Source: Vespa crabro (lineage: Eukaryota; Arthropoda; Insecta; Hymenoptera; Vespidae). From it: DNA of 64,000 nucleotides. How positions within the stretch are numbered: the first letter of the stretch is position 1; the number at the start of each line of letters is the position of its first letter. Positions 63,742 through 64,000 of the stretch are shown one piece after another. The stretch is from assembly GCF_910589235.1 (NCBI RefSeq), contig NC_060960.1, forward strand, positions 5,199,339-5,263,338. Reading direction: 5' to 3'. A model generated the notes under the pieces. The model did no database searches, had not been told where the DNA came from, and was given only the letters and a program-made list of their open reading frames with translations. The position numbers and the translations under genes were made by a program.

Positions 63742-64000
63742 CTAGAATTTATAAGAGAAAAAAAAAGATTATGTTAGCAATAGTTAAATAAAACAATTAA
63801 ATAAAAAATTAAACAGATTATGTTAAAGAATTCTTATTTTTTACAATTGCTCGCAAATGAACAACATTAAAAAACTTATAAACACGTACGTGGCTCGTTA
63901 TAAAAAGTTCAACTTAATTATTTTCGCATAATTTAATATTCGTTTATCAAAGGAGATTCTTCAATTTTTACAACTTGAAAATATCTTTTTCTAAAAAGTA

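Noticed and set aside
1..64000. Search for CRISPR arrays, operons, riboswitches, tRNA and rRNA genes
   Set aside because: No regularly spaced repeats, no bacterial gene arrangement, no recognisable tRNA B-box in a foldable context and no rRNA sequence were seen. Small RNA genes cannot be excluded by eye.

Overview
The window is nuclear DNA from an insect, and I infer a hymenopteran (bee or wasp type). The evidence is multi-exon genes with short GT-AG introns, strongly AT-rich spacers full of (TA)n and (GA)n microsatellites, and proteins with clear animal orthologues. No bacterial, organellar or viral genes were seen. All exon models come from reading both strands, matching splice phases and comparing with protein families recalled from memory; no alignment was run.

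Layout, left to right. 0.5-10.8 kb: an RGK-family small GTPase on the + strand. A divergent mitochondrial porin (VDAC) lies on the opposite strand inside its 6.3 kb intron. 10.8-13.6 kb: microsatellite-rich spacer. 13.6-17.6 kb: a small Cys/Pro-rich predicted gene (-), mitochondrial pyruvate carrier 2 (+), and the spliceosomal cyclophilin PPWD1 (-). 18.4-20.65 kb: CNBP (zinc knuckles, +), with a long non-coding tail to about 24.3 kb. 24.4-31 kb: RPUSD1-type pseudouridine synthase (+), the recombination protein XRCC3 (-) and a lebercilin-like ciliary protein (-).

31.6-36.7 kb: mitochondrial ABC transporter ABCB7 (-). Its first exon lies beyond an intronless SETD4-like methyltransferase gene, so SETD4 appears to sit inside ABCB7 intron 1 on the same strand. 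37.8-39.8 kb: Hedgehog acyltransferase (rasp/HHAT, +). 42.4-46.0 kb: a four-finger C2H2 protein (-) with a GC-AG intron. 46-50.2 kb: non-coding, with a diverged dispersed repeat. 50.2 kb: SNU13/15.5K (+). 51.8 kb: a 211-bp inverted-repeat element. 53-54.6 kb: PDSS2 (+). 56.9-63.7 kb and off the right edge: a PHF21A/BHC80 orthologue (-). Its last exon has two long overlapping open frames, and the frame must shift if the C-terminal segment is translated.

Most genes are housekeeping: mitochondria (VDAC, MPC2, ABCB7, PDSS2), RNA processing (PPWD1, SNU13, RPUSD1), chromatin (SETD4, PHF21A) and signalling (RGK, rasp). They are not an operon or a shared pathway. Tight convergent pairs (MPC2/PPWD1, about 106 bp; RPUSD1/XRCC3, 48 bp) and two nested genes show local compaction. 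I found no wholly new multi-gene system. The most unusual items are the PHF21A frame conflict, the two nested arrangements and the hairpin elements.
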